Assembly (NCBI GenBank): GCA_946628805.1
Contig: CAMOXB010000056.1
Span: forward strand, 1 to 5,158
Source: an uncultured Pseudomonadota bacterium
Lineage (GTDB): Bacteria > Pseudomonadota > Alphaproteobacteria > Rs-D84
DNA: 5,158 nucleotides
Direction: 5' to 3'
Position 1 is the stretch's first letter. Every line of letters starts with the position of its first letter. The position numbers and the translations under genes are program-made. The notes under the pieces were generated by a model. The model searched no databases. It was not told where the DNA came from and saw only the letters and a list, made by a program, of their open reading frames with translations. Shown here piece after piece: positions 4,631-5,158 of this stretch.

Positions 4631-5158
4631 ATGAAACGATTCGTAATTTTATTAACAACAATATTTATGTGCAGTATTTCACACGCGGAAACATTTAATC
4701 AATATTGGTATGTTGAAAATAATTTATCCGCAACAACCCAATGCACAACCGGTGGCGATATAACATTACCCACCGCCCCAACAAAATACGGATACGATTT
4801 CATCGGATGGGAAAAATTACCATACATTCGAATCGAATACCTGGAATCCACCGGGACACAAGCTATAGACACAGGAGTGGTTTTTTCTCACCCAAATTCG
4901 AAAGTCATTATCAAATTTCAACCGACATCCTATGAAAACTCTTGTTTGTCTGGTGCTGAAAAAGAAGTAATTGGTAATAACAGACCATGGACTTTTATCG
5001 CTACATTAAAAAACACAGAAACATGTATTTGGCATGCACAAAATACAACTCAAAATTCTTTTTGTACCGCAGTCAATACAAGCAATACGTACGTATTAGA
5101 AATGTCCCAAACAGACGGTGTGTTCACAAAAACAATTAATGGGGTATCTTATTCTAAA
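4631..5158 (+). CDS. Secreted surface protein with InlB-type repeat and LamG-like N-terminal motif (3' end beyond window)
   Basis: The frame is open for 176 codons to the window edge. AAGGAG (4617-4622) lies 8 bp before ATG 4631, the best Shine-Dalgarno here. Residues 1-19 are a signal peptide (MKRF start, hydrophobic core, cleavage after SHA). Residues 41-60 (LPTAP..GYDFIGW) match the end of an InlB/Listeria-Bacteroides-type beta-grasp repeat. They are followed by EYLESTGTQAIDTGV (69-83), a motif that often opens a concanavalin-A/LamG-like beta-sandwich in gut bacterial and phage surface proteins. The rest is Thr/Asn/Ser-rich and beta-like, with cysteines at 38, 105, 132 and 145 that could form disulfides. 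A cell-surface or secreted adhesin or glycan-binding role is inferred from these motifs. No obvious promoter lies between the terminator at 4458 and the start, so expression may depend on read-through from the structured leader. Confidence 0.88.
   Translation, partial: MKRFVILLTTIFMCSISHAETFNQYWYVENNLSATTQCTTGGDITLPTAPTKYGYDFIGWEKLPYIRIEYLESTGTQAIDTGVVFSHPNSKVIIKFQPTSYENSCLSGAEKEVIGNNRPWTFIATLKNTETCIWHAQNTTQNSFCTAVNTSNTYVLEMSQTDGVFTKTINGVSYSK

Noticed and set aside
4320..4935. Open frames 4320-4661 (minus), 4489-4698 and 4741-4935 (plus)
   Set aside because: The first two are low-complexity Arg/Pro/Leu translations of the palindromic repeat. The third overlaps the better-supported secreted-protein frame that begins at 4631 and runs off the window.
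1..5158. tRNA, rRNA, CRISPR array or transposase
   Set aside because: No cloverleaf, rRNA core, regularly spaced direct repeats or transposase reading frame was seen on either strand.

Overview
The window is AT-rich and reads as an uncultured alphaproteobacterium, probably a small-genome, host- or gut-associated lineage. This rests on three things. The ribosomal protein L31 is of the cysteine-free alphaproteobacterial type. The SuhB-family protein carries the alphaproteobacterial N-terminal wording (DFGEVENLQ). The last gene is a secreted protein combining an InlB-type repeat with a YLESTGTQ..DTG motif, a combination common in gut bacteria. No taxonomic search was possible, so this is an inference.

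Layout. Positions 1-1218 (minus) hold a long, 3'-incomplete gene for an exported multi-pass membrane protein. It diverges from 1287-2579 (plus), a second exported multi-pass membrane protein. The two share a C-terminal motif block (LIMxPxxxxAW, then FxxxP, then xIxD) and paired periplasmic cysteines, so they look like diverged paralogues, possibly VirB6/TrbL-like channel subunits. The 68-bp gap between them holds two outward-facing extended -10 promoters (TGnTATAAT) that overlap each other's -35 zones. A terminator follows at 2586-2616. Next comes an unrecognised soluble protein (2648-3157). Both this gene and the 1287 gene begin 7-8 bp after a perfect -10 box, so leaderless transcripts are predicted.

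A conventional promoter (3181-3208) drives a two-gene unit: rpmE (3251-3463), then a SuhB/inositol-monophosphatase homologue (3491-4201) whose metal-binding acidic residues are replaced. It ends at a strong terminator (4203-4226). A catalytically dead SuhB beside a ribosomal protein gene fits the known non-enzymatic role of SuhB in rRNA transcription.

Positions 4227-4630 carry no convincing protein gene but are full of structure. A promoter-like box (4266-4274) is followed by about 180 nt (4281-4458) with nested and mutually exclusive stems ending in an intrinsic terminator. It could be a stand-alone structured RNA or an attenuator leader. Two palindromic repeat modules follow (4461-4487 and the C/G-rich 4501-4613). 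The second ends just before the ribosome binding site of a secreted surface protein (4631 to the window end, incomplete).
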